Shown here: piece by piece, positions 17,344 to 26,077 of the stretch | Layout: the number at the start of each line of letters is the position of its first letter | Numbering within the stretch: the first letter of the stretch is position 1 | NCBI GenBank assembly: GCA_045593905.1 | Contig: JAZNXL010000001.1 | Location: forward strand, 1 to 54,616 | Reading direction: 5' to 3' | DNA: 54,616 nt | DNA from: RGIG9041 sp045593905 | GTDB lineage: Bacteria > Bacillota > Clostridia > Oscillospirales > QAKW01 | The notes under the pieces: model-generated | Database searches by the model: none | What the model saw: only the letters and a program-made list of their open reading frames with translations | What the model was told of the DNA's origin: nothing | Made by a program: the position numbers and the translations under genes

Positions 17344-18156
17344 TTAAATATTTTCAACAAGCGACAAAACAAGGTTTTTAAAGCTACCTGCAACTTTGTC
17401 GGCGGTTTGCTTTACCTCGTCGTGCGAAAGCGTTGTTTTGCTTATACCTGCCGCCATATTGGTAATGCAAGAAATCCCGCAAACATCCATACCCATATGT
17501 GCCGCCGCCATTGCCTCGCAAGCAGTACTCATACCAACTGCGTCGCCGCCAAGCATACCAATCATTTTAATTTCGGCAGGTGTTTCGTAGTTGGGACCTG
17601 TAAGCTGAACATACACGCCCTCTTTTAAGTCGATATTACACTTTTTAGCGCATTCTTTTGCTATGTCTTGCAAGTTTTTTGTGTAAACCTGACTCATATC
17701 GGGGAACCTGACGCCAAGCTCGTCTATATTTTTACCAATAAGCGCACTGGGCACAAAGCTTGAGATATGGTCGGTAATAAGCATTAAGTCACCTGCTTTA
17801 AAGTTCGCATTAACACCGCCTGCCGCATTAGTTAAAATTAGTTTTTTGGCGCCGAGCATTGCCATTATGCGAATTGGCATTACAACCTTTTGCATTGTGT
17901 AGCCTTCGTAATAGTGTACCCTGCCCTGCATAGCAACAACACGCTTATCATTAATATACCCAAAAACAAACCTGCCTTTATGTCCCGACACAGTTGATAC
18001 AGGAAAGCCGTTAATTTGGTCATAGTCGACAGTTGCAACGGTTTTTATGTTGTTGGCAAACTCGCCAAGACCCGAGCCGAGCACTATTGCAATCTCGGGC
18101 TCAAAATCAGTTATTCTTCTGATGCTTTTTATACATTCTTTAAGCTCTTTATACAT
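17344..18156 (-). CDS. punA: Purine-nucleoside phosphorylase (PNP class, PunA-like)
   Basis: This enzyme phosphorolyses inosine and guanosine to the free base and ribose-1-phosphate. The 270-residue protein has the phosphate-binding GSGLG near 27-31, STVSGHKGRFVFG with the conserved His, AMQGRVHYYEG, the LTNAAGGVN block and the purine-binding GPNYETPAEIK, typical of trimeric PNPs. The length is standard. The start overlaps the add stop by 8 bases, so adenosine can be deaminated by Add and the inosine product passed to this enzyme. Strictly 5'-methylthioadenosine-type phosphorylases are less likely, given the TNMAAGISKTTLSHDEV C-terminus. Confidence 0.93.
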   Translation of the reverse strand: MYKELKECIKSIRRITDFEPEIAIVLGSGLGEFANNIKTVATVDYDQINGFPVSTVSGHKGRFVFGYINDKRVVAMQGRVHYYEGYTMQKVVMPIRIMAMLGAKKLILTNAAGGVNANFKAGDLMLITDHISSFVPSALIGKNIDELGVRFPDMSQVYTKNLQDIAKECAKKCNIDLKEGVYVQLTGPNYETPAEIKMIGMLGGDAVGMSTACEAMAAAHMGMDVCGISCITNMAAGISKTTLSHDEVKQTADKVAGSFKNLVLSLVENI

Positions 18157-19162
18157 TGTTTTCTCCGTTTATCCAGTTTAAAAACTTGGTTTTTACATTG
18201 TTTTTTAGTTTATGCTTTTGCTCATCATTTATAAAAGCACCGTCTACTGCATTAAGTGCAATGTCAAGCAATTGCTCACTTTTTAAACTGTAAAGATTTT
18301 TGACTTTACAGTATTCTTGCTTAAGAGATGTAGCAGATACAGTTGTGTTATCGGTATTAATAGTAGCCAAAATTCCGTAATCTAAAAATTTATTAAGCGG
18401 AAAGTCGGTATCATTCGCAATCGCCTTTGTTTGCAGATTACTTGTAAAGCAAGTTTCAACTACAACCCTATTGGTTTTAAGGGTATTCAATACCTCGTCT
18501 GAGTTTATTGAATTTATGCCGTGACCTATACGCACCGCGCCCATTTTGAGCGCATCAGCAACACTTTCAAAGCCTGCAGCCTCACCTGCGTGAATTGTAA
18601 AGGGAATGTTGTTCTTTATAGCCGTTTTGAAAACGTCGCTATAGTTTTTGGTGGGATAACGTGATTCGTCACCTGCAAGGTCAACTGCACAAACGCCCTT
18701 ATTTAAAAACTCACCTGCAATTTTTACTGTTTCGAGGTTTTGCTCAATGTTGTTTTCAAAGCGCATTAGGCAAAGTATAAGCTGTGACATAAAGCCAAAA
18801 TCGGCATTTGCTCTATTAAGGCCGTTAATAGCCGACTCAACCGCGTCTTTTTGTGTTAGGTTTTTATTTGTGTGCAGCTGCGGTGCAAAGCGTATTTCGG
18901 CATAGAGCAGCCCCTCAGATGATAAGTTAGAAATCAGGTCATAAACTGCCTGTTCAATGCCATATTTAGTTTGTAAAACACGCAACGGCAAATCAAAACA
19001 TTTTAAATAATCAGTAAGGCTTTTACAGTCTTTTTGTACCGAAAGTTGCTTTAAAAGCTCGGTTTTGTTATAAGTTTTAAGCTCAATGCCGTCGTGCCGC
19101 GCAATATCTACCACGGTTTTGGGCGAAAGTGAGCCGTCAAGATGCAAATGAAGGTCAATCAT
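18149..19162 (-). CDS. add: Adenosine deaminase
   Basis: This enzyme hydrolyses adenosine to inosine and ammonia. The 337-residue amidohydrolase has the metal-binding HxH at residues 5-7 (IDLHLHLDGSL), the TIHAGEA motif with the next metal His and a catalytic Glu, RIGHGIN with the proton-shuttle His, and ATINTDN with the final metal Asp. It is the first gene of a two-gene purine-salvage unit with punA. The start is near the N-terminus expected for the family. Confidence 0.94.
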   Translation of the reverse strand: MIDLHLHLDGSLSPKTVVDIARHDGIELKTYNKTELLKQLSVQKDCKSLTDYLKCFDLPLRVLQTKYGIEQAVYDLISNLSSEGLLYAEIRFAPQLHTNKNLTQKDAVESAINGLNRANADFGFMSQLILCLMRFENNIEQNLETVKIAGEFLNKGVCAVDLAGDESRYPTKNYSDVFKTAIKNNIPFTIHAGEAAGFESVADALKMGAVRIGHGINSINSDEVLNTLKTNRVVVETCFTSNLQTKAIANDTDFPLNKFLDYGILATINTDNTTVSATSLKQEYCKVKNLYSLKSEQLLDIALNAVDGAFINDEQKHKLKNNVKTKFLNWINGENNV

Positions 19163-19211
19163 ATTTTAATCACCTTTTTTATTTTACCACACATAAATAT
19201 TTTTGTAAATA

Positions 19212-19240
19212 TTGCAAGAAGCTATTTAAAGGTTTATAAT
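19212..19240 (+). promoter_or_regulatory. Promoter of the ceramidase-like gene
   Basis: TTGCAA (19212-19217), a 17-base spacer and consensus TATAAT (19235-19240), about 30 bases before the start codon. A GGAG ribosome binding site follows at about 19260. Confidence 0.65.
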
Positions 19241-19270
19241 TTGTGTAACGAGCAATAAAGGAGAACGATT

Positions 19271-20599
19271 ATGTTAAAAACAGGTTTTGCAAGACTTGAC
19301 GTTACACCCCAGCTTAACGTATCACTTAAGGGGTATTATAGTGTCCGTCTGTGTGACGGTATACTCGACCCGCTCGAAGTTAATGCAGTTGCGTTTGACG
19401 ACGAGAAAACACGCGCTGTTATTATAAGTATTGATAATTTAGGCATAAAACAGAAAAACTGCGACGTTTTAAGAGAAAAGGTCGCAAAAGCTATAAACTG
19501 CAGTAAAGAAGGCGTTTACATTGCATGCACACATACGCATCTTGCCCCAGGACTTGGCGACCTTATTAACGATTATGCCGTTTTATCAGCCGAGGATGAG
19601 TTATACGAAAACTGGCTCAGCCAACGAGTTGTTGACGTTGCAATTCTCGCTGTAAACGACCTTGCTCCTACAACGATTACGTATACTCAGGCAACCGTGC
19701 CCGACGTATCCTTTGTACGTCGCTTTAAAATGAAAGACGGCTCGCTGAGAACCAACCCCGGTTGCCAAAACCCTAATATTGACCATCCGCTTGGCACCCC
19801 TGACGAGCTTGCCACCCTACTTATGCTTAATCGTGAAGGCAAAGATGAAATTGCAATAACGCACTTTCAGACGCATCCTGACGTTATTGGTGGTACAAAA
19901 GCATCTGCCGACTGGCCTGGATTTGTAAGAAGAACTTACGAAAAGCTTGTTCCAAACAGCAAGTGTATTTACATCAACGGAGCACAGGGCGATACAAATC
20001 ACATTGACGTACGTTTGGAAAGCCACGCTCGCGGTGGTTACAAACGCTCACAGTATATGGGTGAAAAAATCGCAATGGCACTTATTGCAAACAAGCACCT
20101 TGCAAAGCCCTTAAATGCAGATAAGGTAGTTGTTGCTCAAAAAAGTGTTTTTGCGCCCGTTAATAAAGGCAAACCTGAAGAAATAGACCAGGCCATTAAA
20201 ATTGCAACCATATATTATGAAACTAACGACAGAAAAAAAGCAACCGAAGGCCTTGGTTTAAGCGGTATGAATATAACAACCGAGGTGGCAAAATCTTGCC
20301 GTATTGTCGGCTTTTTAGATAAGCCCGATACAGAAGAATTATGCCTTTACGCAATTGCGGTGGGCGATATTGTGTTTGCTGGTCTGCCGGGCGAACCGGT
20401 TACCGACATTGGCAGAGGCATTAAAAACGGGTCACAATTTACCGTTACACTGCCCACTTGCTGTACAAACGGCTACGCAGGTTATTTTATTACCGACTTT
20501 ACACCGGGCACTTACGAAGCAGGCACCTCGCGCTTTAAAGAAGGCATTGCCGATATACTTATTAACAATTCTGTAGAGCTTATAAACTCGTTAAAATAA
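19271..20599 (+). CDS. Neutral/alkaline ceramidase N-terminal domain-like hydrolase, cytoplasmic
   Basis: This protein of 442 residues resembles the N-terminal catalytic domain of neutral/alkaline non-lysosomal ceramidases. It opens with TGFARLDVTPQLNVSLKGYY and has the zinc-site motif CTHTHLAPG (about 86-94), a further His in ITHFQTHPDVIGG, and INGAQGDTNH. It is shorter than true ceramidases and lacks both a signal peptide and the C-terminal domain, so it is probably intracellular and acts on some other amide or ester. Such proteins are frequent in gut Clostridia and usually uncharacterised. The upstream neighbour (add) is divergent. Confidence 0.7.
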   Translation: MLKTGFARLDVTPQLNVSLKGYYSVRLCDGILDPLEVNAVAFDDEKTRAVIISIDNLGIKQKNCDVLREKVAKAINCSKEGVYIACTHTHLAPGLGDLINDYAVLSAEDELYENWLSQRVVDVAILAVNDLAPTTITYTQATVPDVSFVRRFKMKDGSLRTNPGCQNPNIDHPLGTPDELATLLMLNREGKDEIAITHFQTHPDVIGGTKASADWPGFVRRTYEKLVPNSKCIYINGAQGDTNHIDVRLESHARGGYKRSQYMGEKIAMALIANKHLAKPLNADKVVVAQKSVFAPVNKGKPEEIDQAIKIATIYYETNDRKKATEGLGLSGMNITTEVAKSCRIVGFLDKPDTEELCLYAIAVGDIVFAGLPGEPVTDIGRGIKNGSQFTVTLPTCCTNGYAGYFITDFTPGTYEAGTSRFKEGIADILINNSVELINSLK

Positions 20600-20613
20600 A
20601 AAGAAGTCGCTTA

Positions 20614-20892
20614 GGCTGTTTCTCATAAGGAGCAATAGCCTTAAAAAGCAAGATTTTGGCACAAAACTGCGTTAAAAATGCTCGTAATACACAAAGGTAT
20701 ACTAACGCTTTTGTGCCTTGTTTTGAACTGGGACTTTTGCATTTTAAGGTGCCGAAGGCAGTTTTTATCTAGCTATTTTTCTATTAGACAAATAACAAAA
20801 ATCTCGCAATGCTGACGCATTACGAGATTTTTTTATGCAGTATAATTGGAAAAGAGCTGCTAAAAACCTATTTATCCTTATGAGAAGCAGCC
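20614..20892. mobile_element. MITE-like element with terminal inverted repeats (279 bp)
   Basis: The stretch between the ceramidase-like gene and malQ is bounded by GGCTGTTTCTCATAAGGA (20614-20631) and the inverted copy TCCTTATGAGAAGCAGCC (20875-20892), 17 of 18 bases matching. There is no reading frame of note inside. It contains further inverted repeats: GGCACAAAA-type arms around 20658-20720 and a strong hairpin near its right side. No clear target-site duplication is visible. It looks like a non-autonomous miniature transposon mobilised in trans. Confidence 0.7.
20797..20834 (+). terminator. Terminator-like hairpin inside the MITE-like element
   Basis: The arms AAAAATCTCGCAATGC (20797-20812) and GCATTACGAGATTTTT (20817-20832) pair with one C/A mismatch around a 4-base loop. 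A T-run follows. It would end transcription of the ceramidase-like gene, and being A-rich on the left it may work in both directions. Confidence 0.7.
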
Positions 20893-20917
20893 TTTTGGGT
20901 GCGTTTTTTTATTTTTG

Positions 20918-20946
20918 TTGATATTTTGTAATTTTTACACTAAAAT
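20918..20946 (+). promoter_or_regulatory. Promoter of malQ
   Basis: TTGATA (20918-20923), a 17-base spacer and TAAAAT (20941-20946), about 32 bases before the malQ start. GAAAGGA forms the ribosome binding site. Confidence 0.6.
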
Positions 20947-20978
20947 ATATGTATAAACATACGCGAAAGGACTAAACA

Positions 20979-22481
20979 ATGTTTAAAAGAAGCAGCGGTG
21001 TGCTTATGCACATTTCATCGCTCCCGGGCGACTATGGTATTGGCACTTTTGGAAAAAGTGCATACCAATTTATTGATTTTTTAAAAGAAACAGGCTGCAA
21101 ATATTGGCAGGTACTCCCCTTTGGACCTACCGATATTTACAACTCACCGTATGCGAGTTTATCAGCTTTTGCAGGTAACATAAATTTCATTGACCCCGAA
21201 ATTCTTTTTGAACAAGGGCTTTTAACGCAAACCGAGCTTAATGAGCAAAAATATGCAAACCCGTATTCTGCCGCATTTGAGTTTTTAGAAAGTAACCGTA
21301 TTTCGATGCTATACAAGGCATACAGCCGAATTACCGATAAAACACGCGCAAAAGTACACGAGTTTGCAAACGAAAATAGTGATTGGCTTAAAGATTATGC
21401 GGTATACTCTGTTGTAAAAGAATCAGAAAACTCAAAAGATTGGTACGACTGGAAAGATACCGAGCTTGTAAATCATACATCCGCAGCAGTTGACCAAGCT
21501 TATCAAAAGCACCGCGAAACTATAGAGTTTATTGAGTTTGTTCAATATGAGTTTTTTAGGCAATGGCGAGCCGTAAAAGACTATGCAAATAAAAACGGCG
21601 TTGAAATAATCGGAGATTTACCGATGTACGTATCGCTCGGTAGCAGTGATGTTTGGGCAAACCAAGATATGTTTGACCTTGACGAGCGCAAAAAGCCAAA
21701 CGCGGTTGCAGGTGTACCTCCCGATTACTTTAGCGAAGACGGTCAAAAATGGGGAAACCCGCTCTATAACTGGAAAACAATGAAAAGCGATGGTTACAGT
21801 TGGTGGCTAAAACGCCTATCTGCTGCCTTTAATCTATATGACGTTGTACGCATTGACCATTTCAGAGCTTTTTCTTCGTATTGGGCAGTGCCCACCGACG
21901 CACCAACTGCTCGTAAAGGCAAGTGGAAAGACGGTCCGGGTATGGACTTTTTTGATAAAGCAATATCAATGTTTGGTAAGGACCGAATAATTGCCGAGGA
22001 CCTTGGCGTTGTCGACGACGGAGTTATAAACCTTATCAAAGACACAGGGTTTCCGTGTATGCGTGTTATGCAGTTTGGTTTTTCGGGTCATAACGAAAGT
22101 ATGCACCTTCCGCATAACTACCCTGTTAACTGTGTTGCATACACAGGTACTCACGATAACAATACTACACTCGGTTGGCTTTGGGAGGCAACACCTGAGC
22201 AACGCGAACATGCGCTTGACTACTGTTCGTTTAGTGGCAGAGATTGGGCTCACGGCGGCTTTGACAATACCTCGGTAAAAGCAATGATAAAAACGCTTTG
22301 GCTAAGCCCTGCAAACATTGCTATTGTACCTATACAAGACCTTTGCGGTTTTGGGAAAGACACAAAAATGAATATGCCGGGGGTTCCAAACGGAAACTGG
22401 GCATTTAGAATAAGCTTTGAACATTTTATGTGCATTGATAGAGGCTGGCTTAAAAATCTTAACGCCACTTTCTTCAGATAA
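20979..22481 (+). CDS. malQ: 4-alpha-glucanotransferase (amylomaltase)
   Basis: This GH77 enzyme moves maltodextrin segments between acceptors and releases glucose, in maltose and glycogen breakdown. The 500-residue protein begins RSSGVLMHISSLPGDYGIGTFG, diagnostic of MalQ. It carries the catalytic nucleophile in RIDHFRAF, the acid/base Glu in RIIAEDLG, the stabiliser in YTGTHDNNTTLGW, and the 250s-like loop residues PNAVAGVPPDYF. Length is standard. It stands alone here: its own promoter precedes it, a terminator follows, and there is no glycogen operon alongside. Confidence 0.95.
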   Translation: MFKRSSGVLMHISSLPGDYGIGTFGKSAYQFIDFLKETGCKYWQVLPFGPTDIYNSPYASLSAFAGNINFIDPEILFEQGLLTQTELNEQKYANPYSAAFEFLESNRISMLYKAYSRITDKTRAKVHEFANENSDWLKDYAVYSVVKESENSKDWYDWKDTELVNHTSAAVDQAYQKHRETIEFIEFVQYEFFRQWRAVKDYANKNGVEIIGDLPMYVSLGSSDVWANQDMFDLDERKKPNAVAGVPPDYFSEDGQKWGNPLYNWKTMKSDGYSWWLKRLSAAFNLYDVVRIDHFRAFSSYWAVPTDAPTARKGKWKDGPGMDFFDKAISMFGKDRIIAEDLGVVDDGVINLIKDTGFPCMRVMQFGFSGHNESMHLPHNYPVNCVAYTGTHDNNTTLGWLWEATPEQREHALDYCSFSGRDWAHGGFDNTSVKAMIKTLWLSPANIAIVPIQDLCGFGKDTKMNMPGVPNGNWAFRISFEHFMCIDRGWLKNLNATFFR

Positions 22482-22487
22482 CTTATA

Positions 22488-22518
22488 AAGCGGTTATGTT
22501 TTTCATAATCGCTTTTAT
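22488..22518 (+). terminator. malQ terminator
   Basis: The arms AAGCGGTTATG (22488-22498) and CATAATCGCTT (22504-22514), with one G-U pair and a 5-base loop, are followed by TTTATT. Confidence 0.7.
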
Positions 22519-22521
22519 TAA

Positions 22522-22550
22522 TTGACATTAGCAATTTTTGGTGATAATAT
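22522..22550 (+). promoter_or_regulatory. Promoter of the LtaS-like gene
   Basis: TTGACA (22522-22527), a 17-base spacer and TAATAT (22545-22550), immediately after the malQ terminator and about 30 bases before the next start codon. Confidence 0.6.
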
Positions 22551-22579
22551 TAGTGTATTAATACCTATGGAGATTTACT

Positions 22580-25129
22580 ATGTTTAAAAATTTTTTCAAA
22601 AGAATGTTTGACTATAGAAGAATTAATCTTAATGTTTTAACAAACTGGAAAGATAAGATTTTTTCGTTTTTATACCACATTGGAATGTTCTTGTTTTTAG
22701 AGCTTGCTTTACACCTGATTTTTTACAAGAGCATTGACGCAAGAATAGTTTATCCTATTATGTTCGCTTTTGTATCGGGCAGTATCATGTTTATTTTGTG
22801 TTCACTGTTCCCGCCAAAGCTAAACAAAATATTCACCTGCATCTCGACCTTTCTTTTTGTTGTGTACTACGAAGTACAGCTTGTTTACCACTGTATATTT
22901 GGTAGCTTTATGCCTATTTCTCAAATGGCAATGGGTGCTGATGCGGTAACCAACTTTTTTGCGCAGGTAATTCACGCAATAATGCAAAACTTTGTATCAA
23001 TAATTGTTGTGTTTTTACCTTTTCCGGTTTGCCTTTTCATCTATTTAAAAGGCTGGGTAAAAGCAAAACGCCTCACTTTTTTACAAATACCGATTATGGC
23101 AATTGTTTCACTTGCTCTTTCAGGTATTACAATGCTTACACTTCATAACTTTAACACCAATGATTCATCAGCCTATGCAATACTTGTTAATACAAACTCG
23201 TCTACCGAGGTTTGTGTTAAAAATTTAGGTCTTGCAGTAACAACCCTGCAAGAAACAAAAGGTCTTTTAAACTCAAAGCGCAACGATATTGCTTTTTACA
23301 CATCATCGCTTAACGACCTTAAAAACGAAATTCAACCGCACAACAAGCAAAACATTGACTTTAACGCACTCAACTTGCAAACTGAAGATAGAAAAATTAG
23401 GGCTATTAACACCTATCTTTCTACCGTTTCTCCCACTGCAAAAAACAAGTATACCGGTATAGCGCAAGACTATAACCTTATTACAATTTGTGCCGAGTCG
23501 TTCTCACCAATAGTAATTTCAGAAGAGCTTACTCCTACACTATATAAGCTAAGCAACAACGGTTTTGTGTTTAAAAACTTTTTTAACTGTTTCCCTAACA
23601 CCACAACAAACGGTGAATACGCTTTTTGTATGGGTCTTTTGCCAAATATGTCGCGTACAAAGGTTGCATCAAGCTTTGACGACTCTATAGGTAACTACCT
23701 TCCCTACTGTCTTGGCAACGTATACAGCAGTTTGGGTCTCGAAGCAAACGCATACCACAACTACTACGCATCATTTTATGACAGACAAATCACCCACAAA
23801 AATATGGGTTATGATTTCAAGGCGATTGATGCAGGTCTTAACATTGATGTAAACTGGCCGTCGAGCGACCTTGATATGTTTAAAGCGTCAATTGACGAAT
23901 ATATTAACAGCGAAAAACCGTTCCACACTTACTACATGACATTCAGCGGTCACTATCAGTACGACTGGAACAATGCAATGAGTGCTAAAAATAAAAAGAC
24001 AGTTGAAAGCCTTAACTATTCAGATACTGTAAAAGCTTATATTGCTTGTAATCTTGAGCTTGAGTATGCTTTAGATTATTTAATGGACAGCCTTAAAAAA
24101 GCAGGAAAAGACAAAAACACGGTTATTGTTTTAACAGGTGACCACTTCCCCTACGGTCTTACACAAGAAGAATTCAACGAGCTTGCAGGATACGAGGTTG
24201 ACACCGCTTTTGATAAATACCGCAACTCGTTTATATGCTACGTTCCCGGTATGGAAAAGGTTGAGGTTGAAAGCTACTGCAGTTCACCCGACATACTCCC
24301 CACAGTTTTAAACATTATGGGTCTTGAGTATGACTCGCGACTTCTTGCTGGTAAAGACGTACTTTCAGATGCTCCGCATATTGCAGTGCTTACCGACCAA
24401 AGCTTTATTACCGACACATTCAGCTTTAACGCACAAACAGGCGAAGCAAAAACACACGACGGTCAAGAGGTTGAGCCGTATCTTGTTCAAGACTACCGCA
24501 ACTATGTTGCTAATATGTTTACCCTTTCAAACGGCATACTCGAAACAAACTACTATTCACATGTATTCGATAAAGAATCGGAACACGAAACATCGGCATA
24601 TATCCGTTACAACGATATTACAAGCCCGTTTGTTGAATCAGCTGCTACCTTTATGGTAAAAGAAGGTTATATGACTCCCGATAAAGAAAAGAAGTTTGGT
24701 GCAAAGCGCATCGAAAAAGTATCGGAGTTTATTGAAATACTTTATAAAATGGCTAACACGCCGCCCATAACACCTGTAGAAAACCAGCCAGACTCACTTA
24801 CCTGGGCGCTCGAAAACAGAATTGTAGACGATGCTTCGGTATGGGATACCGAGCTTACACACGGTGAGGCATCGTATATGGTTTATAACTACGTTGACCT
24901 TATTGCAGGTATTGGACAAGACACCGAGTACGACAAGATTAACGAACTTGTTGCTCTGCATCCTGAAATACCGCGCAACCGCATAATTGCTATGAAATGG
25001 TGCGCCGAGAAAAACGTTGTTTCTTCAGAAAAGAACAAAACACCTTACGAGATGTACTATACCAACGCAAATCGCGGTAAAATGGCGGTTTATTTACAAC
25101 GTATGTATTTTTTAAGCACAAATCAATAA
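22580..25129 (+). CDS. LtaS-like phosphoglycerol/sulfatase-family transferase with C-terminal SLH-like repeats
   Basis: This protein of 849 residues starts with five transmembrane helices (about 28-200), as in lipoteichoic acid synthases. An extracellular sulfatase-fold domain follows (about 295-610): NLITICAESFSP binds metal, NTTTNGEYAF supplies the likely catalytic Thr, the FSGHYQYDW region is present, and VIVLTGDHFPY is the conserved metal-binding end. LtaS enzymes polymerise glycerol-phosphate from phosphatidylglycerol. The unusual part is the last ~175 residues, which read as three S-layer-homology-like repeats starting near 677, 740 and 795 (YNDITSPFVESAATFMVKEGYM, LTWALENRIVDDAS, AMKWCAEKNVVSSEK). 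These would tether the enzyme to secondary wall polymers. The product could be LTA or another glycerophosphate-modified polymer. Confidence 0.82.
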   Translation: MFKNFFKRMFDYRRINLNVLTNWKDKIFSFLYHIGMFLFLELALHLIFYKSIDARIVYPIMFAFVSGSIMFILCSLFPPKLNKIFTCISTFLFVVYYEVQLVYHCIFGSFMPISQMAMGADAVTNFFAQVIHAIMQNFVSIIVVFLPFPVCLFIYLKGWVKAKRLTFLQIPIMAIVSLALSGITMLTLHNFNTNDSSAYAILVNTNSSTEVCVKNLGLAVTTLQETKGLLNSKRNDIAFYTSSLNDLKNEIQPHNKQNIDFNALNLQTEDRKIRAINTYLSTVSPTAKNKYTGIAQDYNLITICAESFSPIVISEELTPTLYKLSNNGFVFKNFFNCFPNTTTNGEYAFCMGLLPNMSRTKVASSFDDSIGNYLPYCLGNVYSSLGLEANAYHNYYASFYDRQITHKNMGYDFKAIDAGLNIDVNWPSSDLDMFKASIDEYINSEKPFHTYYMTFSGHYQYDWNNAMSAKNKKTVESLNYSDTVKAYIACNLELEYALDYLMDSLKKAGKDKNTVIVLTGDHFPYGLTQEEFNELAGYEVDTAFDKYRNSFICYVPGMEKVEVESYCSSPDILPTVLNIMGLEYDSRLLAGKDVLSDAPHIAVLTDQSFITDTFSFNAQTGEAKTHDGQEVEPYLVQDYRNYVANMFTLSNGILETNYYSHVFDKESEHETSAYIRYNDITSPFVESAATFMVKEGYMTPDKEKKFGAKRIEKVSEFIEILYKMANTPPITPVENQPDSLTWALENRIVDDASVWDTELTHGEASYMVYNYVDLIAGIGQDTEYDKINELVALHPEIPRNRIIAMKWCAEKNVVSSEKNKTPYEMYYTNANRGKMAVYLQRMYFLSTNQ

Positions 25130-25135
25130 CATTTA

Positions 25136-25165
25136 AATAAGCACGGCTCGGCCGTGCTTATTTTA
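25136..25165 (+). terminator. Terminator after the LtaS-like gene
   Basis: A perfect 12-bp stem AATAAGCACGGC/GCCGTGCTTATT (25136-25147 and 25151-25162) with a TCG loop and a T-rich tail. The next ribosome binding site follows at once, so read-through into the FliB-family gene is possible. Confidence 0.8.
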
Positions 25166-25175
25166 TAGGTGAGAT

Positions 25176-26063
25176 ATGAGAATAATAAAACCTGACTACT
25201 GTAACGCCTTCAAATGCATTGCCGACAAATGCAAAAACAACTGCTGTATCGGTTGGGAAATTGATATTGACAAGTCAACCGCTGACCGTTACTTAACCGA
25301 TAACGGTGTGCTTTCAAACAAACTACTCAATAGCATTGTAATATCAGACGAGGGCGCTTGTTTTAAGCTTGATAAAAACAAGCGGTGTCCGTTTTTGACC
25401 AAAAGCGGACTATGCGAAATAATTAGTGAATACGGTCAAGACGCGCTATGCGAAATTTGCAAAGAACACCCAAGGTTTTATAACGAATATGAGAATTTTT
25501 ACGAGCAAGGGCTTGGGCTTTGTTGCGAGCAGGCGTGTTGTGATATTTTACTTAATGACGCAAAGTTTTACATAGACTCAATAGAGTATTGTACTGAAAA
25601 TGAAAAGCCATTTATCAAACTGCGTCAAACGGTTTTTGACATTTTGCAAGACCGCGAGTTTACCATTTGTGAACGAATAGAAAACCTGTGCGATTTTTTT
25701 GATATAACTTTTAAAGATTTTGAGTTTTATAAAAATTTATACTTAAATCTTGAAATACTAAATGACTGTTGGAAAACTGCGTTAAAAAACACAAACAGCT
25801 TTTCCGATGTAATCGGTTTTGACTGCATATTTGAACAACTTGCAGTTTATTTTGCATATAGGCATTTACAAGGCGGAATATATGATAATTTTTTAAAACA
25901 ACGTATTGCATTTTGTATTTTAAGTGTTAAAATGATTATGTCAGTATGCGTATTTAACGGCGTATGTGACAAAACAAAGATTTTAAACATTTGCTCAACT
26001 TATTCGTCAGAAATTGAGTACTCTGACCAAAACATTGAACAGCTGTTAAAATCGATATTATAA
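25176..26063 (+). CDS. FliB family (flagellin lysine-N-methylase-like) cysteine-rich protein
   Basis: This 295-residue protein has the FliB/YkgJ-type cysteine pattern. The N-terminus reads PDYCNAFKCIADKCKNNCCIGWEI, with Cys at about 9, 14, 19, 23 and 24. RCPFLTKSGLCEI and LCEICKEHPRF follow, then a cluster LGLCCEQACCDILL. These cysteines probably bind zinc or an Fe-S cluster. The family is named after Salmonella FliB, which methylates flagellin lysines, but no flagellar gene is in this window and many clostridial members have no known target. AGGTGAG precedes ATG 25176. It may share a transcript with the sialidase-like gene 14 bases downstream. Confidence 0.75.
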   Translation: MRIIKPDYCNAFKCIADKCKNNCCIGWEIDIDKSTADRYLTDNGVLSNKLLNSIVISDEGACFKLDKNKRCPFLTKSGLCEIISEYGQDALCEICKEHPRFYNEYENFYEQGLGLCCEQACCDILLNDAKFYIDSIEYCTENEKPFIKLRQTVFDILQDREFTICERIENLCDFFDITFKDFEFYKNLYLNLEILNDCWKTALKNTNSFSDVIGFDCIFEQLAVYFAYRHLQGGIYDNFLKQRIAFCILSVKMIMSVCVFNGVCDKTKILNICSTYSSEIEYSDQNIEQLLKSIL

Positions 26064-26077
26064 ACGAGGTGTCAAAA

